Positions 1 to 7,134 of a stretch of DNA of 8,362 nucleotides are shown here, piece after piece. The notes under the pieces were generated by a model, which made no database searches, was not told the DNA's origin, and worked only from the letters and a program-made list of their open reading frames with translations. Within the stretch, counting starts at the first letter, position 1, and every line of letters begins with the position of its first letter. Source of the DNA: Paracoccaceae bacterium (GTDB lineage: Bacteria > Pseudomonadota > Alphaproteobacteria > Rhodobacterales > Rhodobacteraceae); assembly GCA_012036325.1 (NCBI GenBank), contig JAAUPC010000143.1:1-8362 (forward strand), written 5' to 3'. The position numbers were made by a program, and so were the translations under genes.

Positions 1-2
1 TG

Positions 3-455
3 GCGCGCCTGCAGGTGCGCAACGCGCGCGGCGAGATGGTGCCGCTGGGCAGCGTGGTCGAGATGGTACCGAGCTTCGGCCCTGATCCGGTGATCCGCTA
101 CAACGGCTACCCGGCGGCCGACGTGAGCGCCAGCCCGTTCGATCCGATGGCGGTGAGTACGACCGACGCCGTGCGCATCGCCCGCGAAACAGCGGCGCAG
201 GTGCTGCCGCGCGGCATGGCGCTGGAGTTCACCGGCCTCACCTACCAGCAGGTCAACCAGGGCGTGGCGCAATACCTGGTGTTCCCGCTCTGCGTGCTGC
301 TCGTCTACCTGGTGCTCGCCGCGCTGTACGAGAGCTGGTCGCTGCCGCTGGCGGTGATCCTGATCGTGCCGATGTGCATGCTGTCGGCGTTCGGCGGCAT
401 CTACGTGCTGAACTTCATCAACGACAAATGGTTCATCGCGCAGATCATCCTCGGG
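3..455 (+). CDS. RND multidrug efflux pump inner-membrane subunit, C-terminal fragment (partial at both ends)
   Basis: The frame is open from the window edge, so the first apparent start (GTG at 15) is internal. The fragment reads as the periplasmic porter domain (YNGYPAADVSASPFDP, then LEFTGLTYQQ) running into membrane helices (VAQYLVFPLCVLLVYLVLAA, YESWSLPLAVILIVPM). Both the 'NGYPAAD' stretch and the 'ALYESWSLPLAV.L.VP' helix are typical of hydrophobe/amphiphile-efflux RND pumps of the AcrB/MexB/OqxB type, which export drugs by proton antiport as trimers with a periplasmic adaptor and an outer-membrane channel. The sequence stops resembling the family around residues LNFINDKWF. The helix with the expected 'GLACKNAILIVEFA'-like stretch never appears, although the frame runs on to a stop near 625. 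I infer a join somewhere between about 405 and 480. The family is clear; substrate and subtype are not. Confidence 0.85.
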
Positions 456-610
456 TGGATCAACCCGATGACCGCCGCGCCGCCGGCCATGACGTTGAAG
501 GTGGTGAGGTCGATGCCCACCGTCTGCACGATCGCCAGCAGACCCACCAGCAGCGGAATCGCAAAGCCCCAGAAACGCCCTTCCGCATTCTCCGCCAGCA
601 GCGGCGGATT
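456..610 (-). CDS. fragment of an unidentified hydrophobic membrane protein
   Basis: Read on the minus strand in the same frame as xseA, this stretch encodes a short polar lead (NPPLLAENAEGRF), then a hydrophobic run (WGFAIPLLVGLLAIVQTVG) and a second one (FNVMAGGAAVIGLI). These look like two membrane helices. None of it belongs to XseA, which has no membrane segments. The plus-strand reading of the same bases is polar and low-complexity, which supports the minus strand as coding. Both edges are approximate. I do not recognise the family. It appears to be a separate short insert between the RND fragment and the Rhodobacterales-like block. Confidence 0.4.
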
Positions 611-1408
611 GTCGGCGGCATAGTCGATCAGCGTCGTGTCCGTCTCATGCCCCACTGCGCTGATCAGCGGGATCATTGACCCCGCCGCCGCCCGCACGAC
701 GATTTCCTCGTTGAACCCCCACAGGTCCTCCAAGGACCCGCCACCCCGCGCGACGATCAGCACGTCAGGCCGCGGGATCGGCCCACCCGGCGCAATCGCG
801 TTGAACCCCCTGATCGCCGCCGCCACCTGCGCCGCACAATCCTGCCCCTGCACCGCCACAGGCCAGATCAGCACATGACGCGGAAACCGGTCCCGCAAGC
901 GGTGCAGGATATCCCTGATCACCGCCCCAGAAGGAGAGGTGATGACCCCGATCACCTTCGGCAGATAGGGAATCACCTGCTTCCGGCCTTGATCAAACAA
1001 CCCCTCGGCCTGAAGGGCCGCCTTCCGCTTCTCCAGCATCGCCATCAAGGCACCCGCCCCGGCAGGCGCCACATCATCGACGATCAGCTGATACTTCGAC
1101 TGCCCCGGAAAGGTGGTCATCCGCCCGGTGGCCACAACCTCGATCCCCTCCTCGGGCCGCACCTGCATCCGCGCGACCTGCCCTTTCCAGCTGATCGCCG
1201 CAATCACCGACCGATCATCCTTCAGGTCAAAGTATAGATGCCCCGAGGCCGGACGCGACACCCGCCCCACCTCGCCCCGGACGCGCACAAGGCCGAACTC
1301 CCCCTCGATCACCCGCTTCACCGCGCCGGAAAGCTCGGTCACGGTATACTCGGGCTGGTTGCCTTGCGGCTTGTCGCCAGGGGCGGGGCTGTCGTCGATC
1401 AGGTCCAT
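611..1408 (-). CDS. xseA: exodeoxyribonuclease VII large subunit, C-terminally truncated
   Basis: XseA is the catalytic subunit of exonuclease VII, which degrades single-stranded DNA in both directions into oligonucleotides together with several small XseB subunits. The N-terminal OB-fold starts around residue 21 (YTVTELSGAVKRVIEGEFG) and includes the RVSRPASGHLYFDLKD strand. The catalytic domain follows, with GVITSPSGAVIRD, RGGGSLEDLWGFNEE (from residue 221) and SAVGHETDTTLIDYAAD (250-266). The start chosen is ATG at 1408, because GAGGAGG lies 8 bases upstream; a TTG at 1432 would add eight codons without this site. Only 266 codons are XseA. After DYAAD one expects a basic/proline run leading into the long coiled coil, but the frame changes to unrelated hydrophobic sequence and runs open to about 401. 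The coiled coil and C-terminus are missing, so this copy could not make a working subunit. It is divergent from purD with a 64-base gap. Confidence 0.93.
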
Positions 1409-1416
1409 GCGGCTTG

Positions 1417-1423
1417 CCTCCTC
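1417..1423 (-). promoter_or_regulatory. xseA ribosome binding site
   Basis: GAGGAGG on the minus strand, 8 bases before ATG at 1408. It decides this start over the TTG at 1432. The xseA-purD gap is only 64 bases and must hold both divergent promoters; I could not pick convincing -35/-10 boxes in it. Confidence 0.7.
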
Positions 1424-1472
1424 GCTAGGCAAACCCTATGACGCCCGCAGGCAAAGTCCAAGCGGGGTTACC

Positions 1473-2736
1473 ATGAACATACTCATTCTCGGCTCCGGTG
1501 GCCGCGAACATGCCCTTGCCTGGGCCGTGAAACAGAACCCGAAAACCGACCGGCTGATCGTGGCCCCCGGCAATGCGGGCATCGCGATGCTGGCCGAATG
1601 CGCCGACATCGACATCCTCGACGGGGCTGCAGTGGTGACGTTCTGCGAGGAAAACGCCATCGACTTCGTGATCGTCGGCCCCGAAGCCCCCCTCGCCGCC
1701 GGGGTCGCCGATGCCTGCCGTCAGGCGGGCCTTCTGACCTTCGGCCCCTCTGCCGCCGCCGCAAAGCTGGAGGCGTCGAAGGCCTTCACCAAAGACATCT
1801 GTGACGCCTGCAACGCCCCCACCGCCGCTTGGACCCGCTTCACAGACGCCGCGCCTGCGAAAGACTATGTCCGGACCAAAGGTGCCCCCATCGTCGTCAA
1901 GGCCGATGGCCTTGCAGCCGGCAAAGGCGTCATTGTCGCCATGACCGAAGCCGAAGCCCTTGCCGCCATCGACGACATGTTCGGCGGTGAGTTCGGCGCG
2001 GCCGGGGCCGAGGTGGTGATCGAAGAATTCATGGCAGGCGAAGAGGCCAGCTTCTTCATCCTGACCGACGGCACCCACGCCCTGCCGATCGGCACCGCGC
2101 AGGACCACAAGCGCGTGGGCGACGGTGACACCGGCCCGAACACCGGCGGCATGGGGCGCCTATTCCCCGGCCCCGGTCCTGACCGAAACGCTCCAGGCCC
2201 AGGCGATGGACCAGATCGTCCTGCCCACCATCGCCGAAATGGCCCGGCGCGGCACGCCCTACCAAGGGGTGCTCTATGCGGGCCTGATGATCGAAAACGG
2301 CCAGGCGCGGCTGGTGGAATACAACGCCCGCTTCGGCGACCCCGAAGCGCAGGTACTGATGCTGCGGCTGGGCGCACAGGCGCTGGACCTGATGCTGGCC
2401 ACCGCCGAAGGCCGCCTGAGCGAAGCGCAGGTGAACTGGGCCGATGACCATGCCCTGACCGTGGTGATGGCCACGAACGGCTATCCAGGCGCCTACGCCA
2501 AGGGCAGCCAGATCCGGGGCCTCGACGCCTTGCCCGAAGACAGCCGCCACATGGTCTTTCACGCCGGGACCGCCACCCGCGATGGCAACCTCATCGCTGC
2601 CGGAGGCCGCGTCCTGACCGTCACCGCCCGGGGGGCCACCCTGCGCGAGGCGCATGATCGCGCCTATGCCATGGTCGACGCCATCGATTGGCCGGGTGGC
2701 TTTTGCCGTTGCGACATCGGCTGGCGCGCCCTCTGA
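1473..2736 (+). CDS. purD: phosphoribosylamine-glycine ligase (GAR synthetase), one-base frameshift
   Basis: PurD joins glycine to 5-phosphoribosylamine using ATP, the second step of de novo purine synthesis in the cytoplasm. The start is ATG at 1473, giving MNILILGSGGREHAL, the usual N-terminus. Further family motifs are GPEAPLAAG, the ATP-grasp loop KADGLAAGKGV, EEFMAGEEASFF, HKRVGDGDTGPNTGGMG and the metal-binding EYNARFGDPEAQV. The protein is split across two frames. At 2153-2156 the run GGGG should be GGG: with one G removed the text reads GGMGAYSPAPVLTE, as expected, and continues cleanly to the stop at 2734-2736 (IDWPGGFCRCDIGWRAL). The repaired length is about 420 residues, normal for the family. 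A homopolymer error is likelier than a true pseudogene, since both halves are otherwise intact. The sequence before the start is GGGG-rich but gives only a weak ribosome binding site. Confidence 0.95.
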
Positions 2737-2801
2737 CCAAATTGTGCGCGTGCCGCGCGAAGAGCTTTTGCCTCGTCGTCGCGTGCCGCTCCTCCTCAAA
2801 G

Positions 2802-2821
2802 GCGAGGGGTCAGCCCCTCGC
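2802..2821. repeat. perfect 8-bp hairpin after purD
   Basis: GCGAGGGG-TCAG-CCCCTCGC, 65 bases past the purD stop. It is not followed by a T-run, so it is not a classic intrinsic terminator, but it could end or stabilise purD transcripts. It is the first of six hairpins in the purD-lysC gap (2737-3072), which otherwise holds no gene I can support. Confidence 0.6.
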
Positions 2822-2828
2822 GCTCCCC

Positions 2829-2883
2829 GGGATATTTGGGCCAGAATGAAAGGCATGAGGTTTTCTTTCTGCACAAATATCCC
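2829..2883. repeat. long imperfect inverted repeat, probable Rhodobacterales intergenic palindrome
   Basis: The outer arms GGGATATTTG (2829-2838) and CAAATATCCC (2874-2883) match perfectly over 10 bp. The inner arms CAGAATGAAA (2842-2851) and TTTCTTTCTG (2862-2871) match at 9 of 10, around a 10-base loop. From memory, elements of the form GGGATATTT...AAATATCCC with a pyrimidine-rich arm recur between genes in Rhodobacterales genomes, so this is probably a dispersed REP-like palindrome. That recollection is not checked here. Confidence 0.6.
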
Positions 2884-2891
2884 ACAGGGGC

Positions 2892-2912
2892 TTGGGGGTG
2901 TGAAACCCCCAA
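2892..2912. repeat. perfect 8-bp hairpin
   Basis: TTGGGGGT-GTGAA-ACCCCCAA. It starts 8 bases after the long palindrome ends and is part of the purD-lysC hairpin cluster. Confidence 0.6.
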
Positions 2913-2926
2913 TCGTCCGAGGCGGT

Positions 2927-2947
2927 TGGCGCGCCCTTCGCGCGCCA
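2927..2947. repeat. perfect 8-bp GC hairpin
   Basis: TGGCGCGC-CCTTC-GCGCGCCA. It would be very stable and is also part of the purD-lysC cluster. Confidence 0.6.
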
Positions 2948-2967
2948 GAGGCGAGACAAGGGTCTTC

Positions 2968-3018
2968 GCGCGCCCTCGCGCGCTCCTTATCCTGGGTGCC
3001 GGGGCTTGCGCCGCCCCG
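2968..3018. repeat. two short GC hairpins upstream of lysC
   Basis: GCGCG-CCCT-CGCGC (2968-2981) and CGGGGC-TTGCGCC-GCCCCG (3000-3018). They end 54 bases before the lysC start, so they would lie in its leader if transcription starts upstream. In GC-rich DNA stems of 5-6 bp can arise by chance, so these two are weaker than the others in the cluster. Confidence 0.4.
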
Positions 3019-3060
3019 CCCAGCCGCATAAGACACGCCCGGATTTGCAGGGCGTTGGGG

Positions 3061-3065
3061 GGAGG
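3061..3065 (+). promoter_or_regulatory. lysC ribosome binding site
   Basis: GGAGG, 7 bases before GTG at 3073. It supports this start over the upstream open frame, which reaches back to about 2836 and would translate the hairpin-rich spacer. Confidence 0.75.
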
Positions 3066-3072
3066 GTCTTTC

Positions 3073-4329
3073 GTGCCGCTTCTGGTGATGAAATTCGGCG
3101 GCACTTCGGTGGCCGACCTTGCCCGCATCAAGAACGCGGCCGAAAAGGTCAAGCGAGAGGTCGCGCGCGGCTATGACGTCATCGTCATCGTCAGCGCCAT
3201 GTCCGGCAAGACGAACGAACTTGTCGGCTGGGTCGAAAGCACCTCGCCCCTTTATGACGCCCGCGAATATGACGCGGTGGTGTCGAGCGGTGAGAACGTG
3301 ACCGCGGGCCTCATGGCCCTCACCTTGCAGGAAATGGACATCCCCGCCCGCAGCTGGCAGGGCTGGCAGGTGCCGATCCAGACCACTTCGGCCCATGCCG
3401 CCGCGCGCTTTGTCGACATTCCCCGCGCCAACATCGACGCAAAATTCGCCGAAGGCTTCAAGGTCGCCGTGGTCGCGGGCTTCCAGGGCGTCAGCCCCGA
3501 AGGCCGGATCACCACCCTTGGCCGCGGCGGCTCTGACACAACCGCCGTCGCTTTCGCCGCTGCCTTCGCCGCCGAACGTTGCGACATCTACACCGACGTG
3601 GACGGCGTCTACACCACCGACCCCCGCATCAGCCCCAAGGCCCGCAAGCTCGACAAGATCGCGTTCGAGGAGATGCTGGAGCTTGCCTCCCTCGGCGCCA
3701 AGGTCCTGCAGACCCGGTCAGTCGAACTGGCGATGCGCTACAAGGTGCGGCTGCGCGTCCTTTCCTCGTTTGAGGAAACGGATGAAACTTCTGGAACCCT
3801 AGTCTGCGACGAGGATGAAATCATGGAATCGAAAGTTGTGTCCGGCGTCGCTTACAGCCGGGATGAAGCGAAGATGACCCTGCTGCGGGTTGAGGACCGC
3901 CCAGGTGTGGCCGCGGCGATCTTCGGAACGCTGGCCGATGCAGGCGTGAACGTGGACATGATTGTCCAGAACATCAGTGAGTTGGACAAACCCTCCGACA
4001 AGCGCGCCTATACCGACATGACCTTCAGCCTGCCCACCAACCAGGTCGAACGCGCCAAGAAGGCGATTGACGATGCAACGGCGGCGGACAAGTTCGCGTT
4101 CAGCGAACTGGTCACCGATACCGATGTGGCGAAAGTCTCGGTCGTGGGCATCGGGATGCGGTCCCAGGTCGGCGTCGCCGCCCGGATGTTTGCCGCGCTG
4201 GCGGCCGAGAATGTGAACATCAAGGTCATCACCACGTCCGAGATCAAGATTTCTGTGCTGATCGACCGCAAGTACATGGAACTTGCCGTCCAGGCGCTCC
4301 ACGACACGTTTGAGCTTGAAAAGGCCTAA
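3073..4329 (+). CDS. lysC: aspartate kinase with two ACT domains
   Basis: Aspartokinase phosphorylates aspartate to 4-aspartyl phosphate, the first step toward lysine, threonine, methionine and diaminopimelate for the cell wall. The protein starts at GTG 3073 (MPLLVMKFGGTSVADL) and is 418 residues, a normal length for the single-function enzyme. Kinase motifs are KFGGTS at residues 7-12, VSAMSGKTNELVGW, SSGENVTAGL, TLGRGGSDTTAVAFA and the nucleotide-binding TDVDGVYTTDPRI. Two regulatory ACT domains follow, at about 268-340 (MTLLRVEDRPGVAAAIFGTL) and 354-415 (KVSVVGIGMRSQVGVAARMF), which in this family bind lysine and/or threonine for feedback inhibition. The reading frame is intact. It ends 12 bases from the stop of the convergent gene at 4342. 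No lysine riboswitch is recognisable upstream, but the spacer is unusually rich in hairpins. Confidence 0.97.
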   Translation: MPLLVMKFGGTSVADLARIKNAAEKVKREVARGYDVIVIVSAMSGKTNELVGWVESTSPLYDAREYDAVVSSGENVTAGLMALTLQEMDIPARSWQGWQVPIQTTSAHAAARFVDIPRANIDAKFAEGFKVAVVAGFQGVSPEGRITTLGRGGSDTTAVAFAAAFAAERCDIYTDVDGVYTTDPRISPKARKLDKIAFEEMLELASLGAKVLQTRSVELAMRYKVRLRVLSSFEETDETSGTLVCDEDEIMESKVVSGVAYSRDEAKMTLLRVEDRPGVAAAIFGTLADAGVNVDMIVQNISELDKPSDKRAYTDMTFSLPTNQVERAKKAIDDATAADKFAFSELVTDTDVAKVSVVGIGMRSQVGVAARMFAALAAENVNIKVITTSEIKISVLIDRKYMELAVQALHDTFELEKA

Positions 4330-4341
4330 GCTGCGCCAGCC

Positions 4342-5103
4342 CTAATCGGCCCGGTCCTCACCCAGCCGCACAATCTCGCGCGCGACGGCATCTGCCAGCG
4401 GGTTGGACATATAGCTGCGCGACACCCGAAGCTGCGCTGGCGTCAGCCACCCTTCGGGTCGCCACTTCTCCGCCAAGGCGTAGCGCAGCCGCTTACCCGG
4501 TTGTCCGCACCAGTAGTCTTCTATGATGATGTCCATGACCGCCCGCGGCATGGTCGCCAGCACCTGCAAAGCCAGGCTTCTGATCCGAGCGGCCACGGTA
4601 TCGGACCGGCTCGCTTCCTTCGTCAGACATTCATTCCACACCAGGATCGGCAACGCTGCATCCCTCCAAGTGCCACTCGCGTCCTGCAGCCCCAAATCCT
4701 TGAACACGCTGCGGAAGTCTTCGGGAAACATGTCTGGATCAGGCGGCCAGGCGGGCAGACCCGAAAAGACGTCGTCATGCGCGATGAATGTTGCCTCGAT
4801 TGCATCTTCCAGAAGGGGCAGGTCTTCAGCCGGAACCGCTGCAACCTTGGCCACGCGATCTGCCTTGGGCACAAGGCCGACGAAGCCGGTTTTGGTCCGC
4901 TGGGCCAGCTGCACACTGCAGACGAGCCAAGTCGCCGCCTCGCCGTCGCTCATGAACTTGTGGGCGAAGCTGTTGTCCCCGGGCCTTATTTTCCGTTCGA
5001 TGCAGCTTAGCACAATCTTGGCAAGCCGCAGAAGCACAGATCGGCGCGTTGCCTCATTGATCCGATCCGACAGCATTGCGACCGCGCACTTCGGCAGAAC
5101 CAT
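4342..5103 (-). CDS. hypothetical protein of 253 residues, family not recognised
   Basis: The ORF runs from ATG at 5103 to TAG at 4344-4342. I do not recognise the protein. It has no signal peptide or membrane segment, mixed charge and several tryptophans (AATWLVCSVQ, LPAWPPDPDMF, KWRPEGWLTP), suggesting a soluble, largely helical cytoplasmic protein. The C-terminus (TPAQLRVSRSYMSNPLADAV) is polar. The ribosome binding site is weak (GGGG about 5 bases before the start). The frame is continuous and its composition matches the block, so it is probably real and not a shadow: the plus-strand frames opposite are shorter and look unlike proteins. It sits on the opposite strand between lysC and ptsP, which I recall as close neighbours in many Rhodobacterales, so it may be a strain-specific insertion. 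No function is assigned. Confidence 0.7.
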   Translation of the reverse strand: MVLPKCAVAMLSDRINEATRRSVLLRLAKIVLSCIERKIRPGDNSFAHKFMSDGEAATWLVCSVQLAQRTKTGFVGLVPKADRVAKVAAVPAEDLPLLEDAIEATFIAHDDVFSGLPAWPPDPDMFPEDFRSVFKDLGLQDASGTWRDAALPILVWNECLTKEASRSDTVAARIRSLALQVLATMPRAVMDIIIEDYWCGQPGKRLRYALAEKWRPEGWLTPAQLRVSRSYMSNPLADAVAREIVRLGEDRAD

Positions 5104-5146
5104 TTAGACCCCAGCAGCCACGAAATGTGGCGGCGGTGGCGTGGCC

Positions 5147-5161
5147 GGTCAATCCTTGACC
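5147..5161. promoter_or_regulatory. perfect 15-bp palindrome, candidate operator
   Basis: GGTCAA-TCC-TTGACC lies in the 164-base divergent gap between the hypothetical gene (start 5103) and ptsP (start 5268). The right arm, TTGACC, also resembles a -35 box, but no good -10 box follows at the usual distance. It could be a regulator site or chance. Confidence 0.3.
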
Positions 5162-5256
5162 AGGATCCGCGCAATCCCGGTGCCAGGGCGCCCCTCGGGC
5201 TGGCATGCCCCTTCCCCCCCGCCAGTTGCATCGCCTATAGAAGGGGGAAGGACCAG

Positions 5257-5261
5257 AAGGA
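5257..5261 (+). promoter_or_regulatory. ptsP ribosome binding site
   Basis: AAGGA, 6 bases before ATG at 5268. It fixes the ptsP start. Confidence 0.7.
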
Positions 5262-5267
5262 CCCCTC

Positions 5268-6810
5268 ATGCCAGAACGCAGCGAAAGCGACAGTCGAAAG
5301 CTTCTGCGCCGCTTGCGCGATACCCTCGCCGTGCCGGGCGCGGGGCAGGACCGGCTTGACCAGATCACCCATCTGATCGCCGACAGCATGGGGACCGAGG
5401 TTTGCTCGATCTACCTCTTCCGCGATCCTGAGACGCTGGAACTGTGCGCGACCGAGGGCCTGAAGAAGGAAGCCGTCCACAAGACCCGGATGAAGCTGGG
5501 CGAAGGCCTAGTGGGCCGCGTCGCCCGCAACGGCCAGCCGGTCAACACCGCCGATGCGCCCGCCGAAAAGGGCTTTCGCTACATGCCGGAAACGGGGGAG
5601 GAGCTTTACTCCTCCTTCCTTGGCGTGCCGATCCAGCGGGTGGGGGAAAAGCTGGGCGTGCTGGTGGTGCAGTCGAAAACCGCCCGCCAGTTTTCCGAAG
5701 ATGACATCTACGCCCTTGACGTTGTCGCCATGGTCCTGGCCGAGATGACGGAACTTGGCGCCTTCACCAGCGACGAGGGCGGGATGCGGGCGCTGCACAA
5801 GCAACCGGTCATGCTGCGCGGCACCTCCGGTCAGGAAGGGGCGGCTGAGGGGCGGGTCTGGCTTCATGAACCGCGCGTCGTCATCACCAACCCCGTCGCC
5901 GACGACCCCCTGACCGAGATTGACCGGATCCGCGACGCAGTTGGCCAGCTGCGCGTCTCGGTCGATGACCTCCTCTCTGCCGAAAGCCTCGACAAGGACC
6001 AGAAGGCGGTGTTGGAGGCGTATCGGATGTTTGCCCATTCCCGCGGCTGGCTGCGCCGGATGGAAGAAGACATCATGCGCGGCCTTTCGGCCGAAGCAGC
6101 CGTGGAAAAGGAACAATCCGCCACCCGCAACCGCCTGGAACAGGTGCCCGACGCTTACCTCCGCGAACGGCTCTCGGACCTGGATGACCTCTCGAACCGC
6201 CTTCTGCGCATCCTTACCGGACAGGGCCGCGACACCGGGGCCGAGATGCCGGAGAACCCGGTCCTCGTGGCCCGCAACATCGGCCCGGCAGAGCTGCTGG
6301 ACTATGGCCGCAAGCTGAAAGGCGTCGTGCTGGATGAGGGGTCCGTCGGCTCCCACGCCGCCGTCGTCGCCCGCGCCCTTGCCATCCCCCTCGTCATCAA
6401 CACCGACCGGATCACGGCTGAAGCTTTGAACGGCGACGCGATCCTCGTGGACGGCGATCAGGGCATCGTCCACCTCCGCCCCGAAGAAACCGTCGCCCGC
6501 GCCTTCCGCGACAAGATCGCCATGCAGGCCAAGGCGCAGGAACGCTACGCCAGCCTTCGTGGCCTGCCCGCCACCGCCACCTGCGGCACGACCGTCGCGT
6601 TGCATATGAACGCTGGCCTCATGGCCGACCTGCCCAGCCTCGAAGGCTCCGGGGCCGAAGGCGTCGGCCTTTTCCGCACCGAGCTTCAGTTCCTCGTCCG
6701 CTCGAAAATGCCACGCGCGCCGAACTGGCCAAGCTTTACACCCGCGTGATGGACGCAGCCAAAGGCAAGCGCGTGGCCTTCCGCACCCTCGACATCGGAG
6801 CGGACAAAGC
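5268..6810 (+). pseudogene. ptsP: nitrogen-PTS enzyme I (EI-Ntr), frameshifted and C-terminally truncated
   Basis: PtsP takes phosphate from phosphoenolpyruvate and passes it to NPr and then EIIA-Ntr, a regulatory relay linked to nitrogen and potassium status. A GAF domain covers residues ~20-155 (TEVCSIYLFRDPETLELCAT, GEGLVGRVARNGQPVNTADA, FLGVPIQRVGEKLGVLVVQS). The enzyme I N-terminal region follows, with the phosphorylated His363 in DEGSVGSHAAVVARALAIP. The PEP-binding barrel begins at MNAGLMADLPSLEGSGAEGV and GLFRTELQFLVRS. Near 6712-6718 one base is missing: adding one base after ATGCCACG restores MPRRAELAKLYTRVMDAAKG. The restored frame ends at FRTLDIGADKA, about residue 514, where ~740-750 are expected, and runs into a TAG beside foreign sequence. 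The PEP-binding barrel is therefore mostly missing. The frame error looks like a sequencing error, and the truncation like an assembly join. Confidence 0.93.
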
Positions 6811-6823
6811 GTAGCCTCCAGCC

Positions 6824-6949
6824 ATGAGCCAGACCTTGCAATACCTCACGGACGAGCACGGCGACCGCACCGCAGTCGTTCTCCCGATCAGCGAATACGA
6901 AAAGCTCCTTGAGGATTTGGAAGATCTCGCCGTCGTCGCCGAGCGCCGC
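6824..6949 (+). CDS. Phd/YefM-type antitoxin, N-terminal fragment
   Basis: MSQTLQYLTDEHGDRTAVVL followed by PISEYEKLLEDLEDLAVVAERR matches the N-terminal part of small type II antitoxins of the Phd/YefM kind: a DNA-binding beta-strand and helix region with 'VVLP..EYEKLLEDLEDL..VAERR'. Antitoxins of this type are usually about 80-90 residues, with a C-terminal toxin-binding tail. Here only ~42 residues are present before the sequence switches in frame to a nuclease-like protein. No toxin gene is present. The short upstream stretch (about 6811-6823) probably belongs to the antitoxin's native leader. Family assignment is from pattern memory. Confidence 0.6.
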
Positions 6950-7066
6950 GAGATTCCGGCCATCCCGATCTACGTCGACAGTCCGCTGGCCGTCAATGCC
7001 ACCGAGGTCTACCGCAAGCACCCCGAGTGCTACGACGCCGAAACCCACCGCTTGCTGCGCGATGGC
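6950..7066 (+). CDS. beta-CASP metallo-beta-lactamase-fold RNA nuclease, internal fragment
   Basis: EIPAIPIYVDSPLAVNATEV followed by YRKHPECYDAETHRLL matches the beta-CASP region of bacterial MBL-fold RNA hydrolases related to CPSF73/Ysh1, where 'IP.YVDSPLA...T..Y..HPE..D.E' is a familiar run after the metallo-beta-lactamase core. The metal-binding HxHxDH motif and the RNA-specificity C-terminus are absent, so only about 39 residues are present. The fragment is fused in frame to the antitoxin piece. After RLLRDG the family resemblance ends. The following residues (VEVARAVRPTSADEIERTLF, to about 7131) fit no family I recognise. The frame runs on to a stop at about 7225, inside the animal-like sequence. 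Confidence 0.6.
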
Positions 7067-7134
7067 GTCGAAGTCGCGCGTGCGGTGCGGCCGACGTCTG
7101 CGGACGAGATCGAACGCACATTGTTCTCAAGTCA

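Noticed and set aside
1113..1472. Upstream extension of purD
   Set aside because: It overlaps xseA on the other strand and its translation is low-complexity; ATG 1473 gives the conserved PurD start.
1425..2108. 227-codon minus-strand ORF opposite purD
   Set aside because: It is a shadow of the well-identified PurD frame; glycine-rich and without motifs.
2836..3072. Upstream extension of lysC
   Set aside because: The frame is open, but it would translate the palindromes; GTG at 3073 has a good ribosome binding site and gives the standard LysC N-terminus.
2737..3072. Lysine riboswitch before lysC
   Set aside because: The hairpins are simple stem-loops; I could not find the multi-helix core of the lysine aptamer.
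2056..3396. 446-codon minus-strand ORF
   Set aside because: It lies across purD, the hairpin spacer and lysC, all of which match known families on the plus strand; its translation is glycine/arginine-rich without family motifs, typical of a shadow frame in GC-rich DNA.
5508..6605. 365-codon minus-strand ORF
   Set aside because: It is antisense to ptsP, whose GAF and phospho-histidine motifs are clear; the reverse translation has no recognisable domain.
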